NCBI RefSeq assembly: GCF_900069005.2
Contig: NZ_LN831279.1
Coordinates: 652,804 to 716,803, forward strand
Reading direction: 5' to 3'
Source of the DNA: Paenibacillus sp. GM2
GTDB lineage: Bacteria; Bacillota; Bacilli; Paenibacillales; Paenibacillaceae
Length of the DNA stretch: 64,000 nt
In this document: positions 42,566-51,770 of the stretch, piece after piece
Numbering within the stretch: the first letter of the stretch is position 1
Layout: every line of letters starts with the position of its first letter
Position numbers and translations under genes: made by a program
The notes under the pieces: generated by a model
Seen by the model: the letters and a program-made list of their open reading frames with translations, nothing else
Databases searched by the model: none
What the model was told of the DNA's origin: nothing

Positions 42566-43420
42566 ATGAAGACAAGTTCCGTATTTCAACGTCATATTGC
42601 GGAGGTCAGAAGAGTGAAGCTGGACACGGTAAGTCCGATTCATTCGGCAGGTCCGGTGCTTGAAATGGGGGAGTGGGAGAAGAATGACCCCTTCCTGATT
42701 ATGATGGAGGACAAGTTCCGGCGCGGCGCCTTTGATGTCCATCCCCATCGGGGGCTGGAGACGGTCACGTTTGTGATTGATGGCTCGATAGAGCATTATG
42801 ATAGTCAGAGCGGAGATGGCGGTGTACTCGGGCCTGGGGATGTCCAATGGATGACCGCAGGCAGCGGAGTCATGCACAATGAGCAGCCGTCGGAAGGGGT
42901 AACCGCCCATTCTCTACAGTTATGGGTCAATCTGCCTCGCGATCAAAAAATGAGCGCGCCGCGTTATCAGAATCTCAAGAGTGCGGATATGCCGGTGCGT
43001 GAAGAACATGGCGCTTTGATCCGGGTCTTCTCCGGCTCCTCGCATGAGGTTGTATCGCAGACACTTAATCACATTCCCGTGACGATGGTTGAGGCAATTA
43101 TGGAACCCGGTTCGACGGTGACTCAGGATTTGCCGGGCAGCTATAACGGCTTCATCTATATCATCCAGGGCTCGGGCGTATTTGGCAGCAGCAAGACCCC
43201 GGCGCATCAGGGCCAAATGATGTGGCTGGGTCGCGGCCGCGATGGGGAGGCAAGTGAGATCGAGATTACGGCGGAAGAGCCGTTAAGATTCGTCTTATAT
43301 GCAGGGGAGCCTGTACGCGAGCCGGTGGTAGCTCACGGCCCCTTCGTAATGAACACGGAAACCGAGATTGTCGAAGCCTTTCGCGACCTGCGGCAAGGTA
43401 CTTTCCTGAAGCATTCCTGA
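42566..43420 (+). CDS. Pirin family protein (YhhW-like bicupin)
   Basis: 284 residues from ATG behind GAGGAGGG. Pirin N-terminal motif DPFLIMMEDKFRRGAFDVHP with HPHRGLETVTFVIDGSIEHY, GDVQWMTAGSGVMHNEQPSE and a C-terminal cupin. The two HxH and His/Glu residues (H in DVHPHRG, and Glu/His in VMHNE) are the iron ligands of bacterial pirins with quercetin 2,3-dioxygenase activity. It may detoxify flavonoids or quinones under the MarR regulator encoded upstream. Terminator-like stem follows. Cytoplasmic. Confidence 0.93.
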   Translation: MKTSSVFQRHIAEVRRVKLDTVSPIHSAGPVLEMGEWEKNDPFLIMMEDKFRRGAFDVHPHRGLETVTFVIDGSIEHYDSQSGDGGVLGPGDVQWMTAGSGVMHNEQPSEGVTAHSLQLWVNLPRDQKMSAPRYQNLKSADMPVREEHGALIRVFSGSSHEVVSQTLNHIPVTMVEAIMEPGSTVTQDLPGSYNGFIYIIQGSGVFGSSKTPAHQGQMMWLGRGRDGEASEIEITAEEPLRFVLYAGEPVREPVVAHGPFVMNTETEIVEAFRDLRQGTFLKHS

Positions 43421-43450
43421 ATAGGGGGCGTGGGATCGTATAAAATACAG

Positions 43451-43480
43451 AGAGCCTCTCCTGGAAACAGGAAGGCTCTT
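43451..43480 (+). terminator. Terminator-like hairpin after the pirin gene
   Basis: AGAGCCT-CTCCTG and CAGG-AAGGCTCT pair around GAAA; the following TTGTTC is only a weak T-run. Confidence 0.6.
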
Positions 43481-43560
43481 GTTCAATTTCGCTCGTTATT
43501 CCGAAAAGATTATGTTAAAAGGATTGACTGATTTGGGTTGTCTTCTCCGGGTTTCATGGA

Positions 43561-43974
43561 TTAATAAACCTCTGCATCGATCTCCGTCCGTGAATCGGGA
43601 GCCTGTCCCCCTATTTCAATTATCATCCGCAGAGGCAAGCAGATAATCACATCCCCCGGTTTTGTAATCTGTCCGAAGGTGAAGCAAATCTTCTGTGGGC
43701 AGTCGGATTCGATAACCTCGATGCCATAGTCATGGATCTTGAGCCGATCATATCCGCGTGAAGTTTGCACCTCGACATATTGCGTCTCGGCAGTGAGTTC
43801 TACGGTTTTGTAAATTTTATTGTCCACTTTAATTGTGGCATGGTAATGTCCGGTGGGCTTAACTGTTGCTTCGGAGCTGCCCAGCACCCATCTTGCGCCA
43901 AGGATGAGGAGAGCGATGGATAGTATGACAGCGATCAGTACAAGATCGCCTTGCTTAAAGGTTCGATGAATCAT
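43561..43974 (-). CDS. NusG domain II-containing membrane protein
   Basis: 137 residues from an ATG that follows GGAG at nine bases; the ATG nine bases further up abuts that site. An N-terminal membrane helix (LVLIAVILSIALLILGA) precedes an extracytoplasmic beta domain with DCPQKICFTFGQITKPGDVIICLP, the signature of NusG_II proteins (CPxxxCxxxG and CLP). The two Cys may form a disulphide. Such genes usually sit beside heptaprenyl or ApbE/Gx transporter genes, but not here. Function unknown. Single gene. Confidence 0.9.
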   Translation of the reverse strand: MIHRTFKQGDLVLIAVILSIALLILGARWVLGSSEATVKPTGHYHATIKVDNKIYKTVELTAETQYVEVQTSRGYDRLKIHDYGIEVIESDCPQKICFTFGQITKPGDVIICLPLRMIIEIGGQAPDSRTEIDAEVY

Positions 43975-44128
43975 AGAGGTCATCTCCAGCAGAAGTTCAT
44001 TTCACCCCGTTATTTTATTATGAAAATATGTGTTTTTCGTGTGAGAATGAAGTGCTTCCGCGGTTTACTTCTTAGACTCATTAACTTATGATGGGGCTAT
44101 GAATGATGAGATAGAGAGGATTGTGGAT

Positions 44129-44824
44129 ATGGAGCTTACAGAGAGTAGACTGATAAAGCCGGAGGCAATGATCTTCGATATGGACGGAACGCTGTTCATG
44201 ACGGAGACATTATTGTTGCCGGCGTATCACCGCATGTTCGACCAGCTGCGGGAAGAGAAGCTGTATATGGGGGAAACTCCGCCTGAGCATGTCATTCTGG
44301 GTTGTCTTGGCATGCTGCTTGATGATATCTGGAAGAAAGTCATTCCCGATGCCAGCGAGGCAGCCCGCCAGCGGGCAAATGAGTTGCTGCTTGATTTGCA
44401 GCTGGAGGATTTGCAGAAGCATCATTCGAAGTTATATCCCGGTGTACTGGAGACGCTAACTGAACTGAACAAGCGGGGGGTTAAGCTGTTCGTAGCCAGT
44501 AACGGACTAGAGCACTACGTAAAAGGGGTAGCCAGAGCCCATGAGATTTCCCCGCTGCTTGAAGCCCTTTATAGTGCCGGTGAGTATGAGACAGCATCCA
44601 AGGTGGATCTGGTGAAGCTGCTGCTGGACAAACATCATATACATCATGCCTGGATGGTAGGGGATCGCTCCTCGGATGTAGAGGCTGGCAAGAAGAATGG
44701 ACAAATCGTCATTGGCTGTGCCTATGCGGGCTTCGGGAACGGGCAGGAGCTGGAAGGATCGGATCGCTTGATTGCGAACTTTACGGAGCTGCTGAAGCTG
44801 TACGATCATGCAATTACAGAATAA
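44129..44824 (+). CDS. HAD superfamily hydrolase
   Basis: 231 residues; the ATG follows AGAGG at ten bases, with an ATG at 44099 as an alternative. HAD motif I FDMDGTLF with both catalytic Asp, motif II VASNGLEHY, Lys in YETASKVDLVKLLL and motif IV WMVGDRSSDVEAGKKNG. A helical cap is inserted after motif I (residues 25-85). The family phosphoglycolate phosphatase-like subgroup dephosphorylates small phosphates; the exact substrate is not known. Followed by a bidirectional terminator shared with the YheD array. Confidence 0.93.
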   Translation: MELTESRLIKPEAMIFDMDGTLFMTETLLLPAYHRMFDQLREEKLYMGETPPEHVILGCLGMLLDDIWKKVIPDASEAARQRANELLLDLQLEDLQKHHSKLYPGVLETLTELNKRGVKLFVASNGLEHYVKGVARAHEISPLLEALYSAGEYETASKVDLVKLLLDKHHIHHAWMVGDRSSDVEAGKKNGQIVIGCAYAGFGNGQELEGSDRLIANFTELLKLYDHAITE

Positions 44825-44848
44825 TATGAGTATCCGGGCAAAATAAAG

Positions 44849-44876
44849 AAGTCGCTCCTTTAAGAAGGGGCGACTT
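44849..44876. terminator. Bidirectional terminator
   Basis: Perfect-stem arms AAGTCGCTCCTT and AAGGGGCGACTT (one G-T pair), loop TAAG, followed by TTAT on plus and TTCTTTATTTT on minus. It ends the HAD gene and the minus-strand ATP-grasp array; the last ATP-grasp stop codon lies inside the stem. Confidence 0.88.
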
Positions 44877-45975
44877 TATGTTTATAGAACCACAGTGCAT
44901 ATTCCAATGGCCTGACAATTGAGCGATGATAAGCCTCGGGATCACCGGACTGGATGAACACCTCTCGCGCAGGTTTTGGATTGACCTCAAGAATAAAAAT
45001 TTTTCCATTCTTATCGATGGCCAGATCGAGAGCCAATTCGCAGAGCGCACCGTACGACTCTTCCAGATACGCCGCAGCCTCCACGCTCAGCTTCTCGGCC
45101 GTACGGCGAATTTCCAGGCGCTTCTCTTCATTTGGAGCAATTTGTCGCAGCAGTGTATTCATAGACACTGCCTGACCACCACCATGCAGATTGGAGGTGA
45201 TGCTGCGAGGAGGACCGACGCGTCCGGCACATCCGGTTACGTCCCAAACCCCTTGCCCATTCTTCTGGACCAGCATGCGGTAATCATGAACCCTGCCGCT
45301 TGGCAGTTCAATTTGAATTCCCCGCTGGGCTACAAAGCGCTTCCCTCTCTTCCAACCGATCAGAAAAGGGACAAGTCGCGATTTATGAACCTTCTGGGCA
45401 GGGATAATCTGGCGATTCAGCCTTCTTCCTTGAATATAGAAGGTATCCTTCCCTAACTTTTCTACCCTTAATATGCCTCTTCCGCCAGTACCGTTGATCG
45501 GCTTGATATAAATGGTCGGATAGCTTTTGAGCAGCGAGTTGACGTTAGCGGAACTGTGAAACAGCGTTGTCTCGGGCAGATAGGGGCGGAATCTCGACTT
45601 GCGCAGCAAAGTTTGATATACGGTCCATTTATCCCGAAGCGGACGATTCAGGAAGTTCATGTTTTTATATTGCGCGCGGAATCTCTTTAATTGTTCGAAG
45701 CGTATGCTGCGTTGAATCCGGCAGCGATCGTAGATCATATGCGGAAAGCTTCGCCATTTCCGCGACCATTTCCGCTGCTTGGGATCATAGATCAGCGCGT
45801 GAATCATATTCTTCTTGGAGTCAACGTCCATGGGGGTAAAAACGAACACATCTAATCCGAGCTTCTGTCCTTCGGAGATCATTCGTTGGTAGATGTGCCG
45901 TTCCTCAAGCTGTTTCTTATTATTTAAATACAATGTCAAAATGCCAAGAACGGGTTGTGCCACTTGCATATTCAC
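44860..45975 (-). CDS. YheC/YheD family ATP-grasp protein (spore-coat associated), paralogue 5
   Basis: 371 residues, short form without the N-terminal beta domain. ATP-grasp elements: IYIKPINGTGGRGILRVEKL as glycine-rich loop, IQLPSGRVHDYRMLVQKNG, and LALDLAIDKNGKIFILEVNP with the Glu/Asn metal ligands. YheC/YheD proteins of Bacillus associate with the endospore coat; as ATP-grasp enzymes they should ligate a carboxylate to an amine or other nucleophile, yet no substrate is known. The start overlaps the GNAT gene by four bases, so expression is coupled. Last of five paralogues in the array. Confidence 0.9.
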   Translation of the reverse strand: MNMQVAQPVLGILTLYLNNKKQLEERHIYQRMISEGQKLGLDVFVFTPMDVDSKKNMIHALIYDPKQRKWSRKWRSFPHMIYDRCRIQRSIRFEQLKRFRAQYKNMNFLNRPLRDKWTVYQTLLRKSRFRPYLPETTLFHSSANVNSLLKSYPTIYIKPINGTGGRGILRVEKLGKDTFYIQGRRLNRQIIPAQKVHKSRLVPFLIGWKRGKRFVAQRGIQIELPSGRVHDYRMLVQKNGQGVWDVTGCAGRVGPPRSITSNLHGGGQAVSMNTLLRQIAPNEEKRLEIRRTAEKLSVEAAAYLEESYGALCELALDLAIDKNGKIFILEVNPKPAREVFIQSGDPEAYHRSIVRPLEYALWFYKHKVAPS

Positions 45976-46502
45976 CTTCTTTGAGCGAGGTTGGCGGCAA
46001 ATTTCTGTTTTCCGTTAGACTCTGATAGCCCAAGCATGGGATCCTGTGATGATTCTTGCAGGAGCAGTCCGCGTTTGCCGCCATGGATTTTAATCAAGCC
46101 CTTGGCACAGAGTCCGGCCCGGAATCCCATCTGCAGAGCGCCGAGATCATCCAGGGCAATCTGACAGGTCAGCGAACCGAGGGCGGCAAGCTGCTGCTTG
46201 AGCAAAGTTGTTCCAAGACCGATCCCGCGGTATAGGGGGTGAACCACAACGATGCAAAGGTCCTGCCCATATCCTGCTGCGCCGGAGAAAGCGGCAATTC
46301 TCGGGCCGTCTTCTGCCTGGACTGTAACTAGCTGCAATAATGTGCCGGGTTTGCTCAGATCCCGATAGCTAAGCATCAGCAGCTCATGGTAGACATTTCG
46401 GTACAATCGCTTGCCGGCACACCTGTTGATAAATGCCAGAATGTCGCTTTGCTGTCTCTTCCAGTCCATCTCGTTGTCAGGCTTTAAAGTTAACCAGTTC
46501 AT
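45972..46502 (-). CDS. GNAT N-acetyltransferase within the ATP-grasp array
   Basis: 176 residues starting at ATG behind GGGGGATGGACC-type site. GNAT-like features: the N-terminus MDWKRQQSDILAFINRCAG, CIVVVHPLYRGIGLGTTLLK as the acetyl-CoA loop and a helix-rich tail. The C-terminal 40 residues (ESSQDPMLGLSESNGKQKF) are unlike the family and may be disordered. It sits between paralogues 4 and 5 of the YheC/YheD array with a four-base overlap and a 26-base gap, so it probably acts in the same sporulation-linked process. Substrate unknown. Confidence 0.85.
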   Translation of the reverse strand: MNWLTLKPDNEMDWKRQQSDILAFINRCAGKRLYRNVYHELLMLSYRDLSKPGTLLQLVTVQAEDGPRIAAFSGAAGYGQDLCIVVVHPLYRGIGLGTTLLKQQLAALGSLTCQIALDDLGALQMGFRAGLCAKGLIKIHGGKRGLLLQESSQDPMLGLSESNGKQKFAANLAQRR

Positions 46503-46528
46503 CTTGGGTCCATCCCCCCTTGCGGATG

Positions 46529-47641
46529 TTATTTATCCTGATGTGCCAAATAATTGCTGAATTGGAAAACACGCTCCAGTGATTTTCTGCGAATATGGGT
46601 TTCATCAAATTTCATCGGTTTTGCGTTTGCTTCGAAAAACCAAATTTTCCCCTCAGTATCGATTCCCAGATCCATAGACATCTCCCCCAACGTGTGACCG
46701 CAGCCCCGCTCCACCTGCTTGGCGATAAGCAGCGCGCTCGATTTAAGCCGATTGATCAGGAAGGTGGTCATGTCGGAGCCGAAGGTTGGAGTTAGCAGCT
46801 TATCGGGATCCTCCACGCTTCCTCCTTGGGGAACATGAGTTGTAATTCGGTGCGGTCCGGCCAGACGGGCACCGACCCCGGTTATGCTCCATACGCCCTT
46901 TCCGGTCTTCTGCACCAGCAAACGCAGATCGAAATGACGATCCATATAGGAAGTAAGCGGGATGCCTTGCTGCATAATGTAAGGCACGCGAACCGTCTCA
47001 GCTCTAATTCTCCGCCACATCGTTGCAACATTATCGGTGGCATAGATTACATTTTTCTTCCGGATCCCCTGGATCGTTAACTGATAAGGCTTAGGACTGT
47101 CGGGATTATATCTCAGCAGCATAATGCCTTTACCGGCTTTGCCGCTCTCCGGTTTCAAATACAGGCTTCTGTACTGCCTTAGCATAGTGAACAATGTCCT
47201 TGGAGAGCGCATTCTCTTCGTATCCGGAACAAGACTGCGGGTGGAGCGATTCTTCTTCAGCCAGTCGAACAGGCGCCACTTATTGAAGAAGTACGGGTTA
47301 AACAATTGAATGGAATGATGCTTGATACATTCGTCGATTTTACGTTTTACTTGCGGCTTATTTTCGTCTTCTCGCAGCGGAATCCGGTTATATATGACAT
47401 GGGGCAGAGGGAACCATTGCTTCTTCCAGGCTTTCTCCTCTGGACTATAGGAATAGCCTTGCACCTTTTTCGCTGACAATTTCAAATCCTTGGTTGTGAG
47501 AATATAGACAGGGAATTCAAGCTCCCTGCCTGTCTTCACGAGATCGCGAAAATTGGCGCGGTTCCCTCTGAATTGTTTTTCTTTGTCATGTACCGTGAGT
47601 ATGGCGATGACAGGCTTCTGGTCAGCTAAAAGATGACTCAT
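46529..47641 (-). CDS. YheC/YheD family ATP-grasp protein, paralogue 4
   Basis: 370 residues from ATG behind GGAGGAGGG; its ATG overlaps the TAA of paralogue 3 by one base. Short form. ATP-grasp elements: YLKPESGKAGKGIMLLRYNP, ITTHVPQGGSVEDPDKLL and MSMDLGIDTEGKIWFFEANA with metal ligands. The N-terminal 90 residues carry the VIYNRIP motif, conserved in the family before the ATP-grasp domain. Probably cytoplasmic in the mother cell or coat-associated by family; function unproven. Cotranscribed with its neighbours. Confidence 0.9.
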   Translation of the reverse strand: MSHLLADQKPVIAILTVHDKEKQFRGNRANFRDLVKTGRELEFPVYILTTKDLKLSAKKVQGYSYSPEEKAWKKQWFPLPHVIYNRIPLREDENKPQVKRKIDECIKHHSIQLFNPYFFNKWRLFDWLKKNRSTRSLVPDTKRMRSPRTLFTMLRQYRSLYLKPESGKAGKGIMLLRYNPDSPKPYQLTIQGIRKKNVIYATDNVATMWRRIRAETVRVPYIMQQGIPLTSYMDRHFDLRLLVQKTGKGVWSITGVGARLAGPHRITTHVPQGGSVEDPDKLLTPTFGSDMTTFLINRLKSSALLIAKQVERGCGHTLGEMSMDLGIDTEGKIWFFEANAKPMKFDETHIRRKSLERVFQFSNYLAHQDK

Positions 47642-49011
47642 TAGCCATCCCTCCTCCGGAATTTGCTCAGATACAAGCAATGTTCCAAAATGTGCTCAAT
47701 CGAGGCTCTGCCTTCTGCGCGGAGAGAGGGGTGCTTGAATATCGACCTTCCCGGCTTGGCATTCGCTTCGAACATCCAGACTCGTTCGTCCTTATCGATT
47801 CCGATGTCGAATCCGATCTCTCCGAGCAAATGCTGATGGTGGGCTTCGATCGATTCGGCGAGGTTAATTGCGACTACCTTGGCATTTCTAAGTACATCAT
47901 CCGCTCTTGCGCCAAAGGCTCTTCCGAGGGCCTGCTCCGGAGTTAACAGTGAGCCGCCGTTCTTCAGATGTGTCGTCACGCTGCCCTTGCCTGCCTTCTT
48001 AGCACCAATGCCCACGACGACCCATTGGTTGCGGCCATTCTTATGCATATGGAATCTGAAATCGATCGGGCAGCCATCGATTTCTACCAGTCGAATTCCC
48101 TGCTGGGCGACATAACCGCGCAGGGCGCGTCCGTGCCTCGCCTGAAGCGTACGCATCAGGCTGCCGAAGGAGTTGAAGCGCAGCAGGGCATTGCGCCCGT
48201 TCTTGCGGTACCTTGCATAATATCCGTTCTTGGCCACATGCGACAGGCGGTAAATGCCGTTGCCAAGGCTGCCGCTGCTCGGTTTATAGTAGATCAGTGC
48301 ATGACGATCCAGCAGGTCTTTAATCTGCTCTGGTGAAGGACTATTGATCGATTCAGGAACGAAACGACTGACCAGCGTATCTCTCTCCAGCAAGCGATAG
48401 ATATCGGATTTATTGAAGAAGCTCCAGTTGAAAAACGGGATTCTGCGGCGGATAAATCGTTCACGCAGTTGATTGATAGAATTCGTCGTCTCCGCACGGC
48501 GACTTGGCAACCGATTGTAGACAACATCGGGCAACGGGACTTTCTTGCGCGTGAAGCGCCCGTTCTCACCGAGGAAGAATCCGTTAATGGTCTCGTTAGT
48601 CCAATTAATATCTCTCGGTGTGAAGGCGAAGATGTAGAATTGCTTGCCGCCCGAGGTCAGCAGTTGCTTGATAAAACCGGTCCTGGACCCGAAAGGATGG
48701 GTTGAGGATGAGGTTGGGCCATCGGAGAGTACGCCGATGAGCGGACCGATCTGAACCTCGCCTTCCTGAGCGCGCAGGAACACGCCGCCGGCCTTCGGAA
48801 TTTTAATTCCTTTGCGAATTCCAGAGGCCAGATATAGATGTTTCCCTGTTTTGTTAATGGACTTGACTGTAGCGGGAACTCGTTCTCCGCCGAATCTGAG
48901 GTGGACCGACTTTTTTCCCGACAGCTTCAGGTTTTTCATTAAGGAGCCGGACACGTAGACGACCCGTTGAGGCTGCTGCGTGAAATGGACGTTGCCAAAA
49001 GTCAAACTCAT
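47641..49011 (-). CDS. YheC/YheD family ATP-grasp protein, paralogue 3 (long form)
   Basis: 456 residues behind AGGAGGAAA. The first 110 residues form an extra N-terminal beta domain (LTFGNVHFTQQPQRVVYVSG, LIGVLSDGPTSS), present also in paralogue 1. Then follow DVVYNRLPSRRAET, YYKPSSGSLGNGIYRLSHVA as the glycine loop, VEIDGCPIDFRFHMHKNG and IGFDIGIDKDERVWMFEANA. Family members are linked to the spore coat. It abuts paralogue 4 with a one-base overlap and lies 74 bases after paralogue 2, in which gap a fragment of the long dispersed repeat is found. Confidence 0.9.
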   Translation of the reverse strand: MSLTFGNVHFTQQPQRVVYVSGSLMKNLKLSGKKSVHLRFGGERVPATVKSINKTGKHLYLASGIRKGIKIPKAGGVFLRAQEGEVQIGPLIGVLSDGPTSSSTHPFGSRTGFIKQLLTSGGKQFYIFAFTPRDINWTNETINGFFLGENGRFTRKKVPLPDVVYNRLPSRRAETTNSINQLRERFIRRRIPFFNWSFFNKSDIYRLLERDTLVSRFVPESINSPSPEQIKDLLDRHALIYYKPSSGSLGNGIYRLSHVAKNGYYARYRKNGRNALLRFNSFGSLMRTLQARHGRALRGYVAQQGIRLVEIDGCPIDFRFHMHKNGRNQWVVVGIGAKKAGKGSVTTHLKNGGSLLTPEQALGRAFGARADDVLRNAKVVAINLAESIEAHHQHLLGEIGFDIGIDKDERVWMFEANAKPGRSIFKHPSLRAEGRASIEHILEHCLYLSKFRRRDG

Positions 49012-49029
49012 GAATTTTTTCCTCCTAAA

Positions 49030-49075
49030 AATACGTGGTTCAAAAAGTCAGATATTGGGGTCTAACGGTTTTTCC
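49030..49075. repeat. Fragment of the long dispersed repeat
   Basis: GTGGTTCAAAAAGTCAGAT resembles the end of copies A (39124) and B (53441). It occupies the gap between two array genes; the rest of the element is not present. Confidence 0.4.
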
Positions 49076-49084
49076 GAGCCACAT

Positions 49085-50194
49085 TCAGGATTTGCTATGC
49101 AATAAATAGCGAGCGTACCCCATTGGATTTTGTATCGATTTTCTGGCGCTTTTCATATCGCCGATTTTTACAAAGGAAGTGCGCCCTGGTTTGGAGTTAA
49201 CCTCCAGTATCCATATTTTTCCTTTCCGGTCGACACCGAAGTCGATGCCCAGCTCTGCCAGACGGCCATAGTGGGCTTCCAGGGCTTCCGGGATCTCCGC
49301 GGCGAGTTCTTGAATTATTGTGGCTATCTTTCTTCCAGCGCCGCTCCCATACTGTTCAATCAGGAAGGGAATCGCCTTATGGGCTGTTCCGCCGCCATGC
49401 AGATTTGAAGTGACGGACTGCTTGCGGCCGACCCTTGCCGCCATACCGGTCTTCTCCCAACGGCCGGTCTCGTTCTTCTGCATCAGTACTCGGATGTCAA
49501 ACGGCTCGCCTTCCGCATTGCTAAGCTCCAGATAGGGCTGGAGCAGGAAGGGGCGGCGTCCGATGAATTTATCGATCCATTCCAGGCCTTGCTTCAGACT
49601 TAGGAAGCGACGGTTAATGACATTGTTATTTCCGGCTCTCCCGGTGATACAGAGCTCATCTCCGAATGTCGACATCTTGACGTGCAAGGTCCGTCTGCCC
49701 TGCGTGCCCAATTGCGGCTTAAGGAATGCTTCTCCTTGGTGGGCATGCAGCCATTCGGACAATGCGCTTGAATCCTGATATTTTACGGTTTCCGGCAAAT
49801 AGGAGGTGAACTTAGGATATTTGCCTAGCGTCCGGTATACGGCCCATTTTCCTGACAGGCTCCGGGTCAAATAAATAAAGGGATGGTTCTTCTTCAGCAA
49901 GGAGAGAGTCTGCTGCTTCTGATTCAATTGCTTGCGGTCACGGGAAAAATAGCGGTCATATACGATATCCGGCGGCGAGCACCATTTTCTTCCCCAATGT
50001 CCATCCTCATAGAAATAGCCGGCTACAAGTCCGCTATCCGGATTGACGGAGACCGGGCTGAATACATAGACCTCAAGCCCCTCTCTTTCTCCCATAATGC
50101 ACAGATTGCGGCAGAAGGCCGGTTCAGCGAAAGGAAGCGTTCCTTCGCTGCTTGCTACCAGAATGCCAACCGCTCCTTTTGACAGCTTAGTCAA
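49085..50194 (-). CDS. YheC/YheD family ATP-grasp protein, paralogue 2
   Basis: 369 residues from TTG behind AAGGAGGAG; the ATG at 50239 overlaps the upstream gene and has no ribosome site. Short form with DIVYDRYFSRDRKQ, and LGIDFGVDRKGKIWILEVNS near the end retaining the metal ligands. The glycine loop differs from the others: FLKPQLGTQGRRTLHVKMST has Arg-Arg where paralogues show Gly-x-Gly-Ile. That loop covers the ATP phosphates, so the protein may be slow or inactive, or bind ATP differently. Cotranscribed with the array. Confidence 0.88.
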   Translation of the reverse strand: MTKLSKGAVGILVASSEGTLPFAEPAFCRNLCIMGEREGLEVYVFSPVSVNPDSGLVAGYFYEDGHWGRKWCSPPDIVYDRYFSRDRKQLNQKQQTLSLLKKNHPFIYLTRSLSGKWAVYRTLGKYPKFTSYLPETVKYQDSSALSEWLHAHQGEAFLKPQLGTQGRRTLHVKMSTFGDELCITGRAGNNNVINRRFLSLKQGLEWIDKFIGRRPFLLQPYLELSNAEGEPFDIRVLMQKNETGRWEKTGMAARVGRKQSVTSNLHGGGTAHKAIPFLIEQYGSGAGRKIATIIQELAAEIPEALEAHYGRLAELGIDFGVDRKGKIWILEVNSKPGRTSFVKIGDMKSARKSIQNPMGYARYLLHSKS

Positions 50195-50207
50195 ACTTCT
50201 CTCCTCC

Positions 50208-51575
50208 TTAGAATCCGGACAAATAACGGGCATATTCAATCACTTGCTTCACAGAGGGACGGATTTTGCTCCCACCCATGGGGGTGTTATCATTCTTGGA
50301 TGGCTTGGAATTCACTTCAAGCAGCCAGATTCGACCATGATGATCCACAGCTAGATCGATGCCAAGCTCTCCGAAATGGGCCGAAATCTGTGCATCAACG
50401 CCCCTGGCAATATCAAGCGCTGCTTTGCGCAGCTGAGCGCTGACCCGGGATTTGACCCCGATGGGAAGCGAGCTTCGAGAGACAGCCTCCTTGACGGTGC
50501 TAAGCGATCCTCCGCGAGCCAGATTGGAGACAAAATGCTGACTGCCCGCTGTCCGGGCTACGATCGAGGTAATGTTCCAGGTTCCGCTTCGATTCTTCTG
50601 TACCAAGGCGCGAAAATCGACTGGACGCCGATCGCTTTCGATGAGAACAAGTCCCTGCTGGATCTGGTAGCGTGTTGTCTTCATCTTGGGCGATATTGCA
50701 GAATACAGCTTGGTGAGCGAAGGGTAGACCTGTCGTTTGGTTCCCCCGACCAATGCGGTCATCGATTGGTACGCCCCGCCTTCTAATCGGGAGATCCGTA
50801 TGATGCCTTTGCCCAGACTTCCTTTGACCGGCTTGAGGAAGACGATCGGATGCTTGCCGCACATCATCTTCAGCGTAGAGTAGCCGCGGAACAAATGGGA
50901 CTCTGGCAAGTAGCGCGATACGGATGCGTCTCGCCCCAGCGCGTCGAAGACTTCGGTTTTGTCGAGGAATTTTTCATTGAAGAAATGGCTTCCGTAGCTG
51001 GATTTTACTTCTTTCATAAAATGCTGTACGCTAGGTTTATTCTCTAATTTGCGGGTTGTCAGACGATTGTAGAATACGTCTGCAGCAGGCACGGTGATTT
51101 GCTTCCATGCTTCACCGAAGACCCAGCCTGACAAAGATTTCGAACTCGTTCCAATATGATCCGGTGTGAAGAAATAAACATACACTCCCTGACGCTGGCA
51201 GGCTTTCACGAGCTCTCTGCAGAACATCGTAATGGGACCGAAGGGCCTATCCGAGGCTCCTGCATAATCTCTGCTGATTAACACTCCGACGAGTGGACCA
51301 AACTGGAGAGTAGTGGAGTGCGGACGGTAGCTGAGCCGTAACGAGGAACGGGGCAGAACACCCATTTTCCCGGCCAGTTCTTGACTGATTCTTACGCCAT
51401 CGAATCTGGCCAAGGGAATGACTTTGACGGTGTGCCGGAATGAGCCGAATGCGAGCTGCACCGGGTAATGGGTCGGGATTTTCCATTGCCGTATCAGCTG
51501 TTCGCCTAGGACGAGATAATCATTATCCAGCAGATTCGGGCTCATAATCTGAATCTTTATTTTTTTGGAGGGCAT
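50208..51575 (-). CDS. YheC/YheD family ATP-grasp protein, paralogue 1 (long form)
   Basis: 455 residues from ATG behind GGAAGGAG; the frame is open upstream without a better site. N-terminal beta domain of about 120 residues (KKIKIQIMSPNLLDNDYLVL to GPLVGVLISRDY), as in paralogue 3. ATP-grasp elements: FLKPVKGSLGKGIIRISRLE, SDRRPVDFRALVQKNRSG and LGIDLAVDHHGRIWLLEVNS. First gene of the minus-strand array and divergent from yheB, so the roughly 195-base gap must hold both promoters; no sigma-E or sigma-K box is clear enough to call. Confidence 0.9.
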   Translation of the reverse strand: MPSKKIKIQIMSPNLLDNDYLVLGEQLIRQWKIPTHYPVQLAFGSFRHTVKVIPLARFDGVRISQELAGKMGVLPRSSLRLSYRPHSTTLQFGPLVGVLISRDYAGASDRPFGPITMFCRELVKACQRQGVYVYFFTPDHIGTSSKSLSGWVFGEAWKQITVPAADVFYNRLTTRKLENKPSVQHFMKEVKSSYGSHFFNEKFLDKTEVFDALGRDASVSRYLPESHLFRGYSTLKMMCGKHPIVFLKPVKGSLGKGIIRISRLEGGAYQSMTALVGGTKRQVYPSLTKLYSAISPKMKTTRYQIQQGLVLIESDRRPVDFRALVQKNRSGTWNITSIVARTAGSQHFVSNLARGGSLSTVKEAVSRSSLPIGVKSRVSAQLRKAALDIARGVDAQISAHFGELGIDLAVDHHGRIWLLEVNSKPSKNDNTPMGGSKIRPSVKQVIEYARYLSGF

Positions 51576-51770
51576 GAAGCGTAAGTCTCCTTCCAAGCTT
51601 AAGCTTGATATCCTGGATGCTAATAAGGGTATCTGCGTAAGTGCATGTAATGCATCATATGAGGACATAGAATCCTTGGTGATTGACCCATGTTTGATTT
51701 CATTAGCCTATATTCAGGGATTTGGCGAATGGAACATGAGGGGCCAAGGGGAAGGTAGGTAGGTATTGAG

